Source: Bacillus weihaiensis (lineage in GTDB: Bacteria; Bacillota; Bacilli; Bacillales; Bacillaceae). Taken from it: 64,000 nt of DNA. The DNA is taken from assembly GCF_001889165.1 (NCBI RefSeq), contig NZ_CP016020.1, positions 2,950,501-3,014,500 on the forward strand. Reading direction: 5' to 3'. The notes below the pieces were generated by a model. The model made no database searches and was not told where the DNA came from. It saw nothing but the letters and a program-made list of their open reading frames with translations. Below are positions 55,272 to 64,000 of the stretch, piece by piece. Positions within the stretch are counted from its first letter, which is position 1. Each line of letters starts with the position of its first letter. A program made the translations under genes and the position numbers.

Positions 55272-56441
55272 ATGGCAACAGGCGATGCTGCTTATATTAA
55301 AAAAATTAATAGAAGTTTGATTATAAGTAAAATTATTGAAGAAGGAATGATTTCAAGAGCCGATTTATCAAAGATCACTAACCTTACAAGAGCTACAATC
55401 TCCGTTCAGGTAGCAGACTTGTTAGAAGAAAATTTGATAGTGGAATCTCAACAGGAACATAACCATGTAGGAAGAAAACCAATCATGCTTTCACTTAATC
55501 GTCTTTCCGGATTTGCATTAGGGATAGACTTAGATTACAAACAGGTGACATTTACCTTATCTGATTTAGCTGGAAACCCTGTTCAAACAGAAGTAGTTGA
55601 GCTGAAAAACTCCCTATATGAAAATGCACTTGAATTACTTAAAAGCCAAATTAAAGCTTTTGATGATCAATGTTCAGACAGTCACTTTGGTCTTATAGGG
55701 GTTGTAATTGGCGTACACGGGATTGTTACAAAAGGTCAAATGATTAATTTTGTTCCTCAGCATAAATGGGAACACAAACATCTAAAGGAAGATCTAGAGA
55801 AGGACCTCAATATCACTATACGTATTGAGAATAACGCAAATTTATGCTCATTTGCAGAGAAAGTCTACAAGCGTCATCAAAGTGAGAATTTAGTGAGTGT
55901 TAGTATGTACTCTGGCATCGGATTAGGCATCTTAATCAACGGGGACCTGCTTAAGGGATACCATGGATACGCTGGTGAAATGGGGCACATGATCGTCGTT
56001 CCTGAGGGTAAAGCCTGTAATTGTGGAAACTCAGGTTGCTGGGAACTATATGCTTCTGAAGCTAGCTTCTTTCGTCAGCTACATGAATTGCAGCAAACTC
56101 AAGAACTAACCTATAAGGATGTAAAAAAGCTTATGGATGAACAAGAGCCAGCTACGCAAAAGCTACTAGAAGAATTTATAAACTATGTAGCCATCGGTCT
56201 AAATAACATTATCAATTTATTAAACCCTGAAACATTAGTGTTAAATAGTGAGCTATTAAAGCTAGATCCGCATGCTATTGATAAGATTAAGGCTAATCTT
56301 ACTTCATCCGTCAGCTATTATCATGAATTGTTTATCTCAGATTTAGGAAAAGATGCTGCTGTAATGGGAGCCTGTGCGTTGGCGATTAAAAGCTTTTTAG
56401 ACATTCCTGATCTAAGACTACACATTGAGGATGTTCAATAA
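55272..56441 (+). CDS. ROK-family repressor, XylR-like
   Basis: Regulator of 389 residues. The N-terminal HTH is SRADLSKITNLTRATISVQV; the ROK domain follows with GLIGVVIGVHGIV, IRIENNANLCSFAEKVY, SMYSGIGLGILINGDLLKGY, GYAGEMGHMIVVPEGK and the zinc motif CNCGNSGCWELYAS. Overall it is closest to Bacillus XylR. The same operator occurs in front of itself and gndA, so it probably controls the uronate-to-pentose-phosphate genes; the inducer (a sugar, uronate or intermediate) is unknown. Confidence 0.9.
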   Translation: MATGDAAYIKKINRSLIISKIIEEGMISRADLSKITNLTRATISVQVADLLEENLIVESQQEHNHVGRKPIMLSLNRLSGFALGIDLDYKQVTFTLSDLAGNPVQTEVVELKNSLYENALELLKSQIKAFDDQCSDSHFGLIGVVIGVHGIVTKGQMINFVPQHKWEHKHLKEDLEKDLNITIRIENNANLCSFAEKVYKRHQSENLVSVSMYSGIGLGILINGDLLKGYHGYAGEMGHMIVVPEGKACNCGNSGCWELYASEASFFRQLHELQQTQELTYKDVKKLMDEQEPATQKLLEEFINYVAIGLNNIINLLNPETLVLNSELLKLDPHAIDKIKANLTSSVSYYHELFISDLGKDAAVMGACALAIKSFLDIPDLRLHIEDVQ

Positions 56442-56560
56442 GATAAGCATAAGGCGACAAGGGCTAGACACTGAAACGACAAATATTTACTACACCCTTT
56501 TATGTTTGATTAAGCTTGCAAGTGCCTTAGGTAGCAAAAACTACGATAGAACACTCCAAC

Positions 56561-56600
56561 ACATGTAACCCCACTCTTTATCTTGAGTAGGGTTACATGT
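56561..56600. terminator. Hairpin between convergent ROK gene and gndA
   Basis: ACATGTAACCCC and GGGTTACATGT pair, extended by ACTC/GAGT around a short loop. It lacks strong T-runs; it could end either converging transcript. Confidence 0.5.
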
Positions 56601-56662
56601 GTATCTAGTACATTATCCAATATGGATGACGAAATATCACCTCTGCTAGCTTAATGATGTTC

Positions 56663-58078
56663 TCATTCCATCCAATTTGTATGAAATACTCCTTCTTTAT
56701 CAATGCGTTGATACGTATGAGCTCCAAAGTAATCACGTTGAGCTTGTAAGAGATTCGCTGGTAATCCTTCACTACGATAACTATCATAATAAGCGATAGC
56801 ACTTGAAAATGCTGGTACTGGAATACCATTTTCTACTGATAAAGATATCACTTGGCGTAAGGCTGATTGATACGTTTCTACGATTTCTTTAAAGTATGGA
56901 TCTAAAAGAAGATTTGCAAGGCTCGGATCACGATCGTATGCCTCTTTAATCTTTTGTAAGAATTGAGCACGGATAATACAGCCACCACGGAAGATCATGG
57001 CAATATCTCCATAGTTAAGGTCCCACTTGTATTCTTCTGATGCTGCCCGCATCTGAGCAAAGCCTTGAGCATATGAAACAATTTTACTTAAGTAAAGAGC
57101 TTTCCGAACAGCTTCAATCAAGTCTTCTTTCTTTCCATTAAAGGAAGTAGGCTTTGGTCCTTTTAACAGCTTACTAGCTTTTACTCTCTCATCCTTCATA
57201 GCCGAAATGAAGCGAGCGAAGACTGACTCCGTAATAATTGGAAGGGGAACACCTAGATCAAGGGCATTTTGACTTGTCCACTTTCCTGTCCCTTTTTGTC
57301 CTGCGGTATCAAGGATTAAATCAACTAAAGGTTTACCGGTTTCTTCGTCTACTTTTGTGAAAATGTCAGATGTAATTTCGATAAGATAGCTGTTAAGCTC
57401 TCCTTTATTCCAGTCGGCAAAAACCTGATGGAGCTCTTTTGCACGTAAGCCAAGTACGTTTTTAAGAATAAAGTAAGCTTCACAAATTAATTGCATGTCA
57501 CCGTATTCAATCCCATTGTGAACCATTTTCACATAATGACCTGCACCATTTGGTCCAATATATGTCACACATTCCTCTACTCCAACTTTAGCTGAAACCG
57601 CTTTTAAAATGGGTGCAACTAGCTCATAAGCTTCCTTCTGTCCACCTGGCATAATAGAAGGTCCTTTCAATGCTCCTTCTTCCCCACCTGAAACACCAGT
57701 CCCAATAAAATGAATGCCTGTTGATTCTAATTCTTTATTTCGTCTGATTGTATCTTCGAAAAATGTATTTCCACCATCTATTAAAATATCACCTTCTTCA
57801 AGATATGGTCGTAATGATGCAATTGTTGCATCTGTAGCTGCACCTGCCTTTACCATCAACAAAATTTTACGTGGTTTTTCCAAAGAAGTAACAAACTCTT
57901 CGATCGTTTTTAACCCCACAACATTTTTTCCTTCTGCTTCATTTTTTAAAAACTCTTCTGTTTTCTCATATGAACGGTTGAAGACGGAAACAGAATACCC
58001 TCTGCTTTCAATGTTTAAGGCCAGATTTTTTCCCATTACAGCTAATCCAATAACACCTATTTGTTGTTGTTTTGACAT
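56663..58078 (-). CDS. gndA: 6-phosphogluconate dehydrogenase, decarboxylating
   Basis: Enzyme of 471 residues: [20 protein letters not shown] (NADP site), [39 protein letters not shown] and [15 protein letters not shown]. It yields ribulose 5-phosphate, CO2 and NADPH. I start at 58078 because AGGAA is too close to the first ATG (58084). It has its own promoter region with the ROK operator. In this setting it completes the gluconate branch; it may also be the cell's general Gnd. Confidence 0.97.
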   Translation of the reverse strand: MSKQQQIGVIGLAVMGKNLALNIESRGYSVSVFNRSYEKTEEFLKNEAEGKNVVGLKTIEEFVTSLEKPRKILLMVKAGAATDATIASLRPYLEEGDILIDGGNTFFEDTIRRNKELESTGIHFIGTGVSGGEEGALKGPSIMPGGQKEAYELVAPILKAVSAKVGVEECVTYIGPNGAGHYVKMVHNGIEYGDMQLICEAYFILKNVLGLRAKELHQVFADWNKGELNSYLIEITSDIFTKVDEETGKPLVDLILDTAGQKGTGKWTSQNALDLGVPLPIITESVFARFISAMKDERVKASKLLKGPKPTSFNGKKEDLIEAVRKALYLSKIVSYAQGFAQMRAASEEYKWDLNYGDIAMIFRGGCIIRAQFLQKIKEAYDRDPSLANLLLDPYFKEIVETYQSALRQVISLSVENGIPVPAFSSAIAYYDSYRSEGLPANLLQAQRDYFGAHTYQRIDKEGVFHTNWME

Positions 58079-58152
58079 ATCCATTTCCTTTCTTAATAGA
58101 AGAGATAGACTCTATAAATCACTCAAAAAGATTCAACAGACTATCATCATCT

Positions 58153-58179
58153 ATTAATTTGTTTTGTAAACTAATTAAT
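58153..58179. promoter_or_regulatory. ROK (XylR-like) operator upstream of gndA
   Basis: On the minus strand: ATTAATTAGTTT, ACA, AAACAAATTAAT, differing at one base from the box at 55076-55102. It is centred about 88 bp upstream of the gndA start. Confidence 0.7.
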
Positions 58180-58223
58180 ATGAGAATATCATTTCCCTTT
58201 ATCCTTCGTCAATAAAGAATAGA

Positions 58224-58253
58224 TTTGGGTACCATTTTATTATAGTACCCAAA
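58224..58253 (-). terminator. Terminator of the GH31 gene
   Basis: TTTGGGTAC (58224-58232) pairs perfectly with GTACCCAAA (58245-58253). It lies 8 bp past the GH31 stop, with a U-rich stretch (AAATCTATTCTTT) beyond on the minus strand. Confidence 0.6.
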
Positions 58254-58260
58254 ATCATCC

Positions 58261-60660
58261 TTATATCTTTACCACGTATCCTTTATTTTCCTTCGTTAAC
58301 TCTTTCCCATTCACAAGTAATTTTCTCTCATCATTTTCAGGTAGATAGAATCGAATGGTTTCGTAAGGAAGTTTGTATGCTCCCTCAATACTGTAGTGAA
58401 CATTTATTACATCTGAACTCGCTTCCATTTTGACTGAAACAATTGTGTGATTTTCTTGATAATCAGCGGATATACCATCATCCTCGAAAAGATCATAAGT
58501 CGTCACTCCAGCGTCTTTTTGTGGGAATAAAAAGAATCCACGTTCATCCTTAGTTTTATCTGCAAATGAAGAGTCAGCATCATTCATCGGAATGATACTT
58601 CCTGCTTTTATTAATAAAGGATTATATTCCAATGGTGCGGGGATCCTTACTGTTTGCCCACCTTCATACCATTGGGAAGTGTGGTAATCATACCAACCAT
58701 CTTCATATTTCGGTAAATAAACCGTTCTTTCTCTTTGACCCTTTTCAACAACTGATGCAACGAGCATTGATTCACCTAACATGAAATCATCATTTTCTTC
58801 AAACGTTTTTTCATCATGTTCGAATTCATAGAAAGTTGGACGAAGAATCGGTTCGTATTTTTCATGTGCATTGTATAATGCCGTATATAAATAAGGAATC
58901 ATCCGATGACGGAACTTAATTAAATCTCGGATGAGACCTGTTGTTTCTTCATACATCCAAGGGACATTGACCGTTTTATCATCATTCCATGAATGAATGG
59001 TAAAACGGGGATGGAAGATACCGTTCTGTACCCATCTCACTAATAGCTCTTGCTCTGGAGCTGGGCCTGAAAATCCACCAATATCATGGCCAAGGTTATA
59101 AATACCAGATAGACTTAAGCCAACTCCCATTTTAATATTGTATTTTAATGATTTCCAGCTTGTATAGTTATCTCCTGACCAAGTCTGGACATAGCGTTGC
59201 ATCCCAGGACTTCCTGAACGAGAAATTAAATATGGTCTAAGTTCTGGAGCATACTCCTTTTGTGCTTCATATGAAGCCTTCATCATTAAAAGTGGTTGTA
59301 AGGAGCGCACATTTTCAAAATTCGTTTGTTCACCGAACCCATTACAAACAGCATTTTTTGACCATACTTCAAATTCATTATTATCGTTCCATGTGGAATC
59401 GATTCCAAACTCTAATAACTGCTCCGTCACCTTTTGCTTCCACCACTTCACTGATTCTTCATTTGTAAAATCAATGTACGCGCCAACTTCATCCCAAAAT
59501 TGTGCCATTTCAATTTCGCCAGCTTCATTCAAAATAAACATGTTTTTTTCTTTTAATTCATGAAACAGAGGATGATCCTTCAATAATGCTGGCTTAATAT
59601 TTGCACATAGCTTTACACCTTTATCATGAAAGTCATTAATAAATCCCTTTGCATCAGGAAATTTATCCGTATTCCAATTGAAGACATAACGCTTATCTCC
59701 TATTGAGGTATATCCTGAAGATAATTGAAACGAATCACATATGATATCGTTTTCTTCACAGCTATTAATGAATTTCTTTACTTGTTCCTGTGCATCAGGT
59801 GCATCCGTATAAGTCATTGTTGAACCTGAATAACCGAAACTCCATTTAGGGGCAAAAATGGTTTTACCTGTTAACCAAGAATATTTCTTCACAACATCTT
59901 TTACTTCAGGTCCTAACATAACATAGTAGTCTAAATCGCCTGCCATTGATTGATAATATCTATACCATCCATGGTAGTTATCCATTTCGTTTCCCATATC
60001 AAAAACACTCTGAGCCATATTATCATAGAAAATTCCAAACGAGATCTTTGTTTGCTTATTTCGAGTAATATAAAATGGAATATGCTTATACAGGGGATCC
60101 GTGTGCTGAGCATCATAGCCCATTGGATCAACACTTAGCATACGGTAACGCTTACCATATCGATCTGTTTCTCCAGCTTTTTCCCCTAACCCAAAATATT
60201 GTTCTTCTAGTGTTCGTTTTTGATAATGATAAATCCCTTCACCTAGTGACCCATCGAAGTTATATGCTTGTGTTTGACGATCCGAGGCAATTTGTTGCAC
60301 ATTTCCTGATGAATCTTTTGCAAACCACGTTAGTTTAAATCCATCTAAGTTAATGTTCACCTTTACACGAGCTGTTTCAATCGTAAAGGTGCTCCCTTCA
60401 TTTTTATAACGATAGTGTGGGAGTGAATATGGGGTTAAGTCAAATCGATCTCTCCCTTCCATAGGGACATCATCCATACCTGGAGCGACAAGCCATGTCT
60501 TCTTAACCTCAAGCTCTTCACCTTTCGTCATCATCACACGTAGCATATCTTCTTCTAATACAAATACTCTTGCGATCACATCTGATTGATCTAATTGAAA
60601 CATGAGCGTATTGTTTTTTTCTGCTAAAAATTGAAACTGGTATCTTTCTCTTAATGACAT
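58261..60660 (-). CDS. GH31 family alpha-glycosidase
   Basis: Enzyme of 799 residues: N-terminal beta-sandwich, TIM barrel from about residue 260 (FAPKWSFGYSGSTMTYTDAP), then C-terminal beta domains. The nucleophile region is FGIDSTWNDNNEFEVW (Asp of the WxDxNE motif) and the acid/base region QTWSGDNYTSWKSLKY. No signal peptide, so it works in the cytoplasm on an imported glycoside. The motif is closer to alpha-glucosidases than to YicI (KTDFGE). The start at 60660 avoids the GTG overlapping AAGGTG. Between TRAP transporter and gndA it may free a uronate-linked sugar; xyloside is an alternative. Confidence 0.88.
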   Translation of the reverse strand: MSLRERYQFQFLAEKNNTLMFQLDQSDVIARVFVLEEDMLRVMMTKGEELEVKKTWLVAPGMDDVPMEGRDRFDLTPYSLPHYRYKNEGSTFTIETARVKVNINLDGFKLTWFAKDSSGNVQQIASDRQTQAYNFDGSLGEGIYHYQKRTLEEQYFGLGEKAGETDRYGKRYRMLSVDPMGYDAQHTDPLYKHIPFYITRNKQTKISFGIFYDNMAQSVFDMGNEMDNYHGWYRYYQSMAGDLDYYVMLGPEVKDVVKKYSWLTGKTIFAPKWSFGYSGSTMTYTDAPDAQEQVKKFINSCEENDIICDSFQLSSGYTSIGDKRYVFNWNTDKFPDAKGFINDFHDKGVKLCANIKPALLKDHPLFHELKEKNMFILNEAGEIEMAQFWDEVGAYIDFTNEESVKWWKQKVTEQLLEFGIDSTWNDNNEFEVWSKNAVCNGFGEQTNFENVRSLQPLLMMKASYEAQKEYAPELRPYLISRSGSPGMQRYVQTWSGDNYTSWKSLKYNIKMGVGLSLSGIYNLGHDIGGFSGPAPEQELLVRWVQNGIFHPRFTIHSWNDDKTVNVPWMYEETTGLIRDLIKFRHRMIPYLYTALYNAHEKYEPILRPTFYEFEHDEKTFEENDDFMLGESMLVASVVEKGQRERTVYLPKYEDGWYDYHTSQWYEGGQTVRIPAPLEYNPLLIKAGSIIPMNDADSSFADKTKDERGFFLFPQKDAGVTTYDLFEDDGISADYQENHTIVSVKMEASSDVINVHYSIEGAYKLPYETIRFYLPENDERKLLVNGKELTKENKGYVVKI

Positions 60661-60755
60661 TTGATTCACCTTTTTCTGTAGTTATCTGATTATAAGTGTG
60701 TCGTCATCTTTCTTTCATAGTAGACTAGCAGGCTATGAACCTGCTTCTCTACCCT

Positions 60756-62051
60756 TTAATAACCGAGCATTCTAGGAAGCATCATACTGATTTCTGGAAT
60801 ATACGTAACCACTAGTAAAACGATAATAATGACAACGTAGAAAGGAATTAATGGTTTGATTACATCCTCTAAATCTAAATTTGCAATACTCGCCCCAACA
60901 AATAAGGCACTTCCAACTGGAGGAGTGATATTACCGATACTCAAATTTAGTACCATCATAATTCCAAAATGAATGGGATCCATTCCAAAACTCGTTACAA
61001 TCGGTAAAAAGATTGGTGTGAAAATAAGCACAGCTGGAGTAATATCCATAAATGTACCAATTATTAATAAGAAGATATTTAAGATTAATAGAATGATAAT
61101 AGGATTATCCGAAATAGACAGGATCAATTCACTAATCGCTGTAGGAATCCCTGTAAATGCCATGACCCATGACATAATAGATGAAGCAGCTACAAGTAGC
61201 ATGATGACTGCTGTAATCTCAACTGTTTCCATGATAATACGAGGTAAATCAGTTAGCTTAACTGTTCGATAAACCATTGCCAAAAGAAATGTATACGCAA
61301 CTGCTACTGCCGCAGCTTCAGTCGCTGTAAAAATCCCACCTAAAATTCCACCAATGACAATAACAATTAAAAGTAAGCTTGGGATCGCATCTAAAAATGT
61401 TTTAACAGCTACTATAAATGGTACTCTTTCAGACACAGGATAATTTCTACGTTTTGCGATAATATATCCAACTACAATACAGGCTAAGCCCCATAAGATA
61501 CCTGGTAAATAACCTGCAATAAACAACGCAGCTACTGAAGTTCCACCACTTACTAATGAGTAAATAATTAAAACGCCACTTGGTGGAATAATTAATCCCG
61601 TTGGAGCAGAAGCAATATTAACTGCTGCTGAAAATTTCGGATCATATCCTTCCTTCTTTTGTAAAGGTCCCATTGTTCCTCCGATAGCTGCTGCTGCTGC
61701 AACAGAAGAACCCGAAAGAGAGCCAAACAACATATTACCTAATACATTTGCATGAGCTAAGGATCCAGGCATTTTCCCAACAAGTACTTTTGCAAAATTG
61801 ATAAGACGCTCAGCGATTCCACCATTATTCATTAAAATTCCTGAAAGGATAAAAAATGGAACCGCCAACAGTGTAAAACTATCAAGTCCTGTTACCACTT
61901 TCTGAGCTGCCGTGAAAATGGCCATATCCATGGGCAAAATCGTTAAAATCGTAACCATTGAAGCAATCACGATACTAACTGAAATCGGCACACTTAGAAC
62001 AAGCATTAGAAAAAATACAATGACTAAAACAAGTCCAGCTTGTAATGCCAT
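60756..62051 (-). CDS. dctM: TRAP transporter large permease subunit (DctM)
   Basis: Membrane protein of 431 residues with about 12 helices. Family blocks: FFILSGILMNNGGIAERLIN, GNMLFGSLSGSSVAAAAAIG, TGLIIPPSGVLIIYSLVSGG and GNITPPVGSALFVGASIANL. It forms the sodium-coupled channel. Start at 62051, behind AAAGGAGTGA; the GTG at 62060 is in that site. It follows dctQ by about 40 bp. Confidence 0.95.
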   Translation of the reverse strand: MALQAGLVLVIVFFLMLVLSVPISVSIVIASMVTILTILPMDMAIFTAAQKVVTGLDSFTLLAVPFFILSGILMNNGGIAERLINFAKVLVGKMPGSLAHANVLGNMLFGSLSGSSVAAAAAIGGTMGPLQKKEGYDPKFSAAVNIASAPTGLIIPPSGVLIIYSLVSGGTSVAALFIAGYLPGILWGLACIVVGYIIAKRRNYPVSERVPFIVAVKTFLDAIPSLLLIVIVIGGILGGIFTATEAAAVAVAYTFLLAMVYRTVKLTDLPRIIMETVEITAVIMLLVAASSIMSWVMAFTGIPTAISELILSISDNPIIILLILNIFLLIIGTFMDITPAVLIFTPIFLPIVTSFGMDPIHFGIMMVLNLSIGNITPPVGSALFVGASIANLDLEDVIKPLIPFYVVIIIVLLVVTYIPEISMMLPRMLGY

Positions 62052-62092
62052 ACTGTTCACTCCTTTAGACTAAATACATAGGGTAAATTGCC

Positions 62093-62566
62093 TTACTCTG
62101 CTATTTGCTCTCCTTTTGTAAAATACTCTTTCACATGAAGAATTAAATAGAATAAGAATAAAACTCCTGAAACGATAAGACTTAAATATAAATACTGCAT
62201 CGGCATTCCAAGCGCAGATGAAACTTGACCTACTGCATTTTGGTAAGCTTGTGTTCCTCCAAAAAGCAGAATAACCACAATAAACACCAACACGACTGCT
62301 TCTACAAGTAATTTCACAACAATTTGATATTTTTCTGGAATTTTTCTTGCAACAAACACAACAGCTAAATGCTTCTTTTTACCGTAGGCATACGCAGAAC
62401 CGAGCATGGTTAGCCAAATTAATGCATATCTCAGAAACTCCTCTGATACAGTACTAGGAGAATTTAACACAAAACGTGTAAACACTTGCCAGCAAGCAAT
62501 TAACACCATAACGATCATTAAGGTGCATGTTAAAAACGCTGTAACCCTATCCACTGCCTTTCTCAA
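62093..62566 (-). CDS. dctQ: TRAP transporter small permease subunit (DctQ)
   Basis: Membrane protein of 157 residues with four helices; YALIWLTMLGSAYAYGKKKH is the typical DctQ block. The reported start is TTG at 62566, nine bases after AAGGAG; the ATG at 62575 touches that ribosome site and is less likely. Partner of dctM and dctP. Confidence 0.9.
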   Translation of the reverse strand: MRKAVDRVTAFLTCTLMIVMVLIACWQVFTRFVLNSPSTVSEEFLRYALIWLTMLGSAYAYGKKKHLAVVFVARKIPEKYQIVVKLLVEAVVLVFIVVILLFGGTQAYQNAVGQVSSALGMPMQYLYLSLIVSGVLFLFYLILHVKEYFTKGEQIAE

Positions 62567-62595
62567 TAGGATCATCTCCTTCTTCTATAATGTAG

Positions 62596-62639
62596 AGGCC
62601 TCTATTTCTGAATGTCATACAATCAGAAAGTAGAGGCCT
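62596..62639 (-). other. Hairpin between dctP and dctQ
   Basis: AGGCCTCTATTTCTGA pairs with TCAGAAAGTAGAGGCCT with one bulge. It has no T-run, so it looks like an mRNA-stabilising or attenuating hairpin that would give more binding protein than permease. Confidence 0.65.
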
Positions 62640-62653
62640 ATTATTCCTATACC

Positions 62654-63694
62654 TTATTTTAGATGACTTTGGAACTCATCAAAGTATTTCACATTCGTTT
62701 CATTTTCTGCTTTGAAGGTATCATGTAAAGGTGTTGCAGCATCAATAAATGATTGCTTATCAATCGTATAGAATGTTACACCCATTTCCTCTGATGCCTT
62801 AATTGATTCTTCAATAGCACTTTCCCATACATCTTTATGACTTTCTGTTGAAGCACTAGCTGCATCTTGAATCGCTTTTTGTTGGTCTTCAGAAAGTTTA
62901 TCCCACATTTTCGTGCTGACAATCAACACATCAGGTACATACTGGTGCTCTGTATAAGTGTAAGCCTTCGCAACTTCACCATGTTTACTGTTTGTTAATG
63001 CTGTTTCATTATTCTCTGCACCGTCAATAACACCTTGTTGTAGAGACGTATATACTTCACCATAAGACATAGGGGTTGGTGCTCCACCCATAGCTTCAAT
63101 CATAGAAATGGATGTTGGACTTTCTTGAACACGAATTTTCATCCCATTCATATCTGCTGGAGATTCTACTTTTTTATCTGCTGTATAAATACTACGTTGA
63201 CCTGCATCATACCAACCAATTCCTACAAAGCCGTCATCTTTAGTTCCTTGAAAAATCTCCTGTACAGCCTCACTGTTATCCATTACTTCATAGTAATGCT
63301 CCTTGCTTTGGAATACATATGGGAGCGAGAAGATTGCATAATTAGAATCAAACGCTTCCAATGCACTGGCACTTACCTTCGCCATATCAAGAGTACCTGA
63401 CTTTACAAGCTCAATGACATCGCGCTCTTGTCCTAATTGACCATTCGGGAACAATTCTATCTTGACATTGCCATCTGAGTTTTCTTCTGTAAGAGTTGAT
63501 AGCTCCATTAATGAAGTATGAACTGGATGATCCTCAGGCTGATTATGTGCCAAGCGTAATGATACAGCTTCTGCACTTTCTGAGCTCCCTCCATTTTCTG
63601 CATTCTCACTTGCACTATTAGATCCACATGCCGCTAGAAGTGATAAAGATAAAACGCCAGTTGCTGCTACTGATAATAACTTTTTCATTTTCAT
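62654..63694 (-). CDS. dctP: TRAP transporter substrate-binding lipoprotein (DctP)
   Basis: Lipoprotein of 346 residues with lipobox LAAC. Core motifs: LRLAHNQPEDHPVHTSLMEL, GMKIRVQESPTSISMIEAMG (the carboxylate-binding Arg), and YGEVYTSLQQGVIDGAENNE. The ENN version is common in uronate/sugar-acid DctP proteins. First gene of dctPQM-GH31. Its promoter carries a cre-like box and a LacI-type palindrome. Confidence 0.94.
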   Translation of the reverse strand: MKMKKLLSVAATGVLSLSLLAACGSNSASENAENGGSSESAEAVSLRLAHNQPEDHPVHTSLMELSTLTEENSDGNVKIELFPNGQLGQERDVIELVKSGTLDMAKVSASALEAFDSNYAIFSLPYVFQSKEHYYEVMDNSEAVQEIFQGTKDDGFVGIGWYDAGQRSIYTADKKVESPADMNGMKIRVQESPTSISMIEAMGGAPTPMSYGEVYTSLQQGVIDGAENNETALTNSKHGEVAKAYTYTEHQYVPDVLIVSTKMWDKLSEDQQKAIQDAASASTESHKDVWESAIEESIKASEEMGVTFYTIDKQSFIDAATPLHDTFKAENETNVKYFDEFQSHLK

Positions 63695-63807
63695 ATCTCT
63701 TTTCCCCCTAATGAATTGTATGTTAAAACCAACGCCAGATTTGTAACCCCTTTCAAACTCTTTTAAAAAATAAAGACATTTAAATGAGTTTTGCTAGCTT
63801 CACCACT

Positions 63808-63821
63808 CGCAAACGTTTTCA
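63808..63821. promoter_or_regulatory. cre-like box upstream of dctP
   Basis: On the minus strand TGAAAACGTTTGCG matches the cre consensus at 13 of 14 positions. It lies 114 bp upstream of dctP, downstream of its promoter. Confidence 0.6.
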
Positions 63822-63858
63822 AATAATCTTAAAAATAAAGGGGTCTTACTAATCTCTT

Positions 63859-63880
63859 TAAATAACAACGTTGTTATTTA
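63859..63880. promoter_or_regulatory. Perfect 22-bp palindromic operator upstream of dctP
   Basis: Centred on AACGTT, with arms TAAATAACAAC and GTTGTTATTTA. A CG-centred perfect palindrome is typical of LacI-family regulators such as KdgR. It starts 8 bp downstream of the -10, in a repressing position. The regulator is not in the window. Confidence 0.75.
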
Positions 63881-63887
63881 TATTATT

Positions 63888-63916
63888 ATCCTACCTTACT
63901 ATTTAGAACTTTTCAA
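63888..63916 (-). promoter_or_regulatory. dctP promoter
   Basis: On the minus strand TTGAAA and TAGGAT are 17 bp apart. The leader to the dctP ATG is about 190 nt and contains the LacI-type operator and the cre-like box. Bases 63917-64000 hold no gene that I can support. Confidence 0.5.
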
Positions 63917-64000
63917 GAGAATTTTTCTACTTTTTTAATAATTCACCACCTCTTGAGAGCGTTTTATTTTTCTGGTAAACTGTAAAAATATGATATTATC

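Overview
The window looks like chromosomal DNA of a low-GC, Gram-positive Bacillaceae bacterium. Support comes from AT-rich intergenic DNA, strong AGGAGG-type ribosome binding sites, GTG and TTG starts, intrinsic terminators, CcpA cre-like boxes, a Zur box of the Bacillus type and Bacillus-type regulators (GalR/LacI, XylR-like ROK, CdaR). Most genes lie on the minus strand. There are no rRNA, tRNA, prophage or CRISPR features; the only transposon trace is one decayed IS1182-type transposase.

Left part (1-24.5 kb), mostly household functions: the tail of a Crp/Fnr regulator, a membrane chemoreceptor, an SDR dehydrogenase, a membrane-anchored metallopeptidase and the IS1182 relic. Next is a tight six-gene operon, an ABC importer of the YnjBCD type followed by a TVP38/TMEM64 protein, a CDP-alcohol phosphatidyltransferase and a MerA-like flavoprotein; its substrate is unknown. 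Then come a response regulator-histidine kinase-MsrAB operon, a VOC protein, an HD-GYP protein, a Zur-controlled zinc-free ribosomal protein set (S14, L31 type B) with an unknown passenger gene, YitT, a GntR regulator and a membrane alpha/beta hydrolase.

Middle (24.5-37 kb): a galKETM operon with its GalR and operators, a PepSY/YtkA pair, a peroxiredoxin-like protein and kduD-kduI. A 13-copy, 21-bp tandem repeat follows.

Right part (37-64 kb), the most interesting region, holds two nickel-pincer (Lar) catabolic modules. Module A (37.2-45.5 kb) is CdaR facing glxK, a KdgT-like permease, a LarA homologue, LarE, a four-carbon acid sugar kinase and PdxA2; I read it as tetronate catabolism with a nickel-dependent C2 epimerase. 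Module B (45.7-58.1 kb) holds uxaC, a divergent LarA homologue, an SDR of the UxuB type, larE, gluconokinase, larB, larC1, larC2, a nickel-transporter-like gene and, across a divergent XylR-like ROK regulator, gndA. Together these spell a glucuronate route that has no mannonate dehydratase: glucuronate to fructuronate to mannonate, then nickel C2 epimerisation to gluconate, then 6-phosphogluconate, then ribulose 5-phosphate. A TRAP transporter and a GH31 glycosidase (58.2-63.7 kb) probably supply the uronate. The LarB/LarC maturation genes of module B would also serve the LarA of module A.

Three near-identical copies of a roughly 120-bp palindromic repeat are scattered between operons (21.4, 33.1 and 45.6 kb). 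All functional statements come from reading motifs and gene order; no database search was run.
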